NCBI GenBank assembly: GCA_964242325.1
Contig: CAXTCI010000222.1
Location: 1 to 8,010 of the forward strand
Direction: 5' to 3'
Length of the DNA stretch: 8,010 nucleotides
Source: DASWOJ01 sp964242325
GTDB lineage: Bacteria > Pseudomonadota > Alphaproteobacteria > Acetobacterales > Acetobacteraceae
Below, in pieces: positions 6,630 through 8,010 of this stretch. The position numbers were made by a program, and so were the translations under genes. Position 1 is the stretch's first letter, and every line of letters starts with the position of its first letter. Below the pieces are notes generated by a model. The model was not told the DNA's origin. It did not search any database and saw only the letters and a list, made by a program, of their open reading frames with translations.

Positions 6630-6813
6630 ATGATGCCAAACACGGATGATCCCAAGCTGCCCGGACAAGACCCGCCTCATGGCTGGTTGACGTGCTAAAG
6701 AGTCGGAGGCTGATGAGGCGGCAGGCCGCACCTCGCCGTGGCCCGAAGCCTTGGCCCGCCTCGGAGCGCTGAACGCCGAGCTAGACTCTGAGCAGGTGAA
6801 ACGGCAAGCGTGA
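6630..6813 (+). pseudogene. Antitoxin remnant of a toxin-antitoxin pair, probable frameshift
   Basis: Two plus-strand frames join into one plausible small acidic antitoxin. The first part starts with tandem ATGs at 6630/6633 and reads MPNTDDPKLPGQDPPHGW before a TAA at 6696-6698. The second, shifted by one base, is open from 6691 and reads KESEADEAAGRTSPWPEA, LARLGALNAELDSEQ, ending at TGA 6811-6813. It has no start codon of its own in a sensible place. A net one-base insertion near 6687-6696 would explain the break. The stop overlaps the toxin GTG as GTGA, the usual antitoxin-toxin coupling, which supports the second frame being real. Acidic, short and directly upstream of a RelE/ParE toxin: the role is inferred from context. 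I do not recognise the antitoxin family, and the first half could be chance. Confidence 0.5.
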
Positions 6814-7105
6814 TCCAGCTAAGCCAGCGGGCGGAGCGGCAAGTTGCCGAGTTGTCCCGTCACTATGACCGGCTTGGACGTCCAAAGGCGCGCCGGTCGC
6901 TCCTAACAGCGTTGCGCCAGGCAGCACAGGAGATAGAAGCAAATCCAAGCTTAGGCTTGCCTGCCCCACGACCATACCTCTCGCTTGCCCTACCAGGCCG
7001 GGCATGGGTCAGGTCAGGCCGTTACTGGGCCGCTCACAGGACAACCACCCGCCATTGATCGTAGCTGTCTTCTATGACGGAGCCGATATCCCCGACCGCG
7101 TGTGA
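6810..7105 (+). pseudogene. RelE/ParE-family toxin, frameshifted near its C-terminus
   Basis: From a GTG at 6810 the frame reads a typical RelE/ParE (plasmid-stabilisation) toxin: IQLSQRAERQVAELSRHYDR, then LTALRQAAQEIEANPSLG and GRAWVRSGRYWAAHR. It then runs into TTTRH and a stop at 7056-7058. The other frame, entered at 7040, continues the family ending perfectly: DNHPPLIVAVFYDGADIPDRV with a stop at 7103-7105. A single missing base between 7037 and 7040 accounts for it; restored, the protein would be about 98 residues, the normal length. As it stands, the last strand of the fold is lost and the toxin is probably inactive. A sequencing error cannot be excluded. It is coupled to the antitoxin frame by GTGA. 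RelE/ParE toxins block translation (mRNA cleavage) or gyrase; which applies here is not visible. Confidence 0.75.
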
Positions 7106-7124
7106 CGCCGCCCGAAGCGGCGTC
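7104..7124 (+). terminator. Strong hairpin at the end of the toxin frame, possible terminator
   Basis: GACGCCGC-CCGAA-GCGGCGTC is a perfect 8-bp GC-rich stem with a 5-base loop. It begins on the last bases of the toxin stop codon, where a terminator is expected. No T-run follows, so intrinsic termination is uncertain; it could instead be an mRNA-stabilising stem. It would also insulate the downstream acnA gene from toxin transcription. Confidence 0.45.
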
Positions 7125-7281
7125 GACCCCGCCAGCACATCCCTCGGCGCACGAGTGCTCAAACCAACCCCGCCCTGTGGACGCCACGCCCTCGCAGGGT
7201 TAAACCGCGCACATACATGACAGTTGAAACGCCGCCCGCCCGTTCATCCCAGCGCGCGGCCCAGCACACGAGGCAAGCGCC
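7125..7281 (+). promoter_or_regulatory. acnA upstream region with ribosome binding site
   Basis: This 157-base non-coding stretch lies between the hairpin and acnA. GAGG at 7270-7273 lies 8 bases before the ATG and is a good Shine-Dalgarno. I find no sigma-70-like -35/-10 pair with acceptable spacing; the least GC-rich part, around 7199-7231 (TTAAAC, ACATACATGACAG), is where a promoter would most likely be. No operator could be identified. Confidence 0.4.
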
Positions 7282-8010
7282 ATGAAGATGATCGGCCAGG
7301 ATACCCTAAAGACCCGCCGCACGCTGGACGTCGCAGGCAAGCAGTACGACTACTTCTCCGTCCCTGCCGCCGCCGAGGCGCTGGGCGAGCCCACCGACCG
7401 CCTGCCCGTCAGCCTCAAAATTCTGCTGGAAAACGTGCTGCGCTTCGAGAATGGCGCCAGCTACACCACCGACGATGCCCGCTCCATCGCCGAGTGGGCG
7501 CGCAACGGCAGCAGCACCCGCGAGGTGCCGTTCCGCCCCGCCCGCATCCTGATGCAGGATTTCACCGGTGTTCCCGGCGTCGTGGACCTCGCCGCCATGC
7601 GCGACGGCATCATCAAGCTCGGCGGCCAGCCCGGCCAGGTGAACCCGCTGATCCAAGTGGACCTGGTGATCGACCATTCGGTCATGGTGGACTATTCCGG
7701 CACCACCGACAGCCTGCACAAGAACATGGACGCCGAGTTCAGCCGCAACGGCGAGCGCTACAGCTTCCTCCGCTGGGGCCAGACCGCGTTCCAGAACTTC
7801 CGCGTCGTGCCGCCCGGCGCCGGCATCTGCCACCAGGTCAACTGCGAGTTCCTGGCGCAGACTGTCTGGACCGCCGAGATCGACGGCAAGACCGTCGCCT
7901 ATCCCGACACCCTGTTCGGCACCGACAGCCACACCACCATGGCCAACGGCATCGGCGTGCTGGGCTGGGGCGTCGGCGGGATCGAGGCAGAGGCCGCCAT
8001 GCTGGGCCAG
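7282..8010 (+). CDS. acnA: Aconitate hydratase AcnA, N-terminal part
   Basis: The first 243 codons are present, and the frame stays open to the right edge. AcnA/IRP-type aconitase interconverts citrate and isocitrate in the TCA cycle through a [4Fe-4S] cluster. Family landmarks seen are LKILLENVLRFENG (about 47-60), MQDFTGVPGVVDLAAMRDG (91-109), DLVIDHSVMVDYSGT (about 129-143), PPGAGICHQVNCEFLAQ (with C183), YPDTLFGTDSHTTMANGIGV (207-226) and GWGVGGIEAEAAMLGQ at the edge. These match the monomeric AcnA branch rather than AcnB. The three cluster-binding cysteines of the family lie further on and are outside the window. The start ATG at 7282 has GAGG 8 bases upstream. It is divergent from ccmA, with the toxin-antitoxin remnant between, and has no upstream partner on its strand. 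Confidence 0.97.
   Translation, partial: MKMIGQDTLKTRRTLDVAGKQYDYFSVPAAAEALGEPTDRLPVSLKILLENVLRFENGASYTTDDARSIAEWARNGSSTREVPFRPARILMQDFTGVPGVVDLAAMRDGIIKLGGQPGQVNPLIQVDLVIDHSVMVDYSGTTDSLHKNMDAEFSRNGERYSFLRWGQTAFQNFRVVPPGAGICHQVNCEFLAQTVWTAEIDGKTVAYPDTLFGTDSHTTMANGIGVLGWGVGGIEAEAAMLGQ

Noticed and set aside
6540..6731. N-terminal extension of CcmA by 64 residues
   Set aside because: The added residues show no homology or signal, overlap the antitoxin remnant and would make CcmA longer than usual.
7306..7932. A 208-codon minus-strand open frame
   Set aside because: It is the antisense shadow of acnA, which is unmistakable on the plus strand.

Overview
The window is GC-rich, with compact minus-strand operons. 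Its gene content (ccmAB-type cytochrome c maturation beside acnA, a KefB/KefC-type antiporter, a DUF599 membrane protein) fits an alphaproteobacterium. Acetobacteraceae/Rhodospirillales is my best guess from general gene resemblance; nothing in the window proves the family. I see no phage or IS genes, no tRNA or rRNA, and no CRISPR array.

Layout. (1) 1-2661, minus strand: a KefB/KefC-type cation/proton antiporter with an RCK domain, then an FkbM-family methyltransferase joined by a 4-base ATGA overlap, then 24 bases later the first codons of a YafJ-type class II glutamine amidotransferase that runs off the left edge. (2) 2662-2738: a divergent control region holding a perfect 6-5-6 palindrome. 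(3) 2739-3485, plus strand: a DUF599 membrane protein. (4) 3539-3862, minus strand: the decayed C-terminal third of a YpfJ-type neutral zinc metallopeptidase, with one in-frame stop and no catalytic N-terminal part. (5) 3858-6539, minus strand: ccmA, a 142-base spacer with a REP-like double hairpin, ccmB, then (again by an ATGA overlap) an iron-sulfur flavoprotein of the F420-hydrogenase beta-subunit family that looks like the BciB/HCAR chlorophyll(ide) reductase branch. (6) 6630-7105, plus strand: a toxin-antitoxin pair (acidic antitoxin plus RelE/ParE toxin) in which both genes appear to carry a frameshift, ending in a strong hairpin. (7) 7282-8010, plus strand: the first 243 codons of aconitase acnA.

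How the genes work together. CcmA and CcmB are the ATPase and a membrane subunit of the CcmABCDE system that releases holo-CcmE for cytochrome c maturation. The translationally coupled BciB/HCAR-like protein suggests a possible link between heme/cytochrome c supply and another tetrapyrrole or redox step. The antiporter operon is probably a separate envelope/ion-homeostasis unit. The two decayed loci, at 3539-3862 and 6630-7105, flank the ccm operon and mark it as an island between rearranged or eroding intergenic segments. I found no clearly new defence or mobile system. The most interesting points are the ccmB-coupled reductase, the two unannotated gene remnants and the REP-like element inside the ccm operon.
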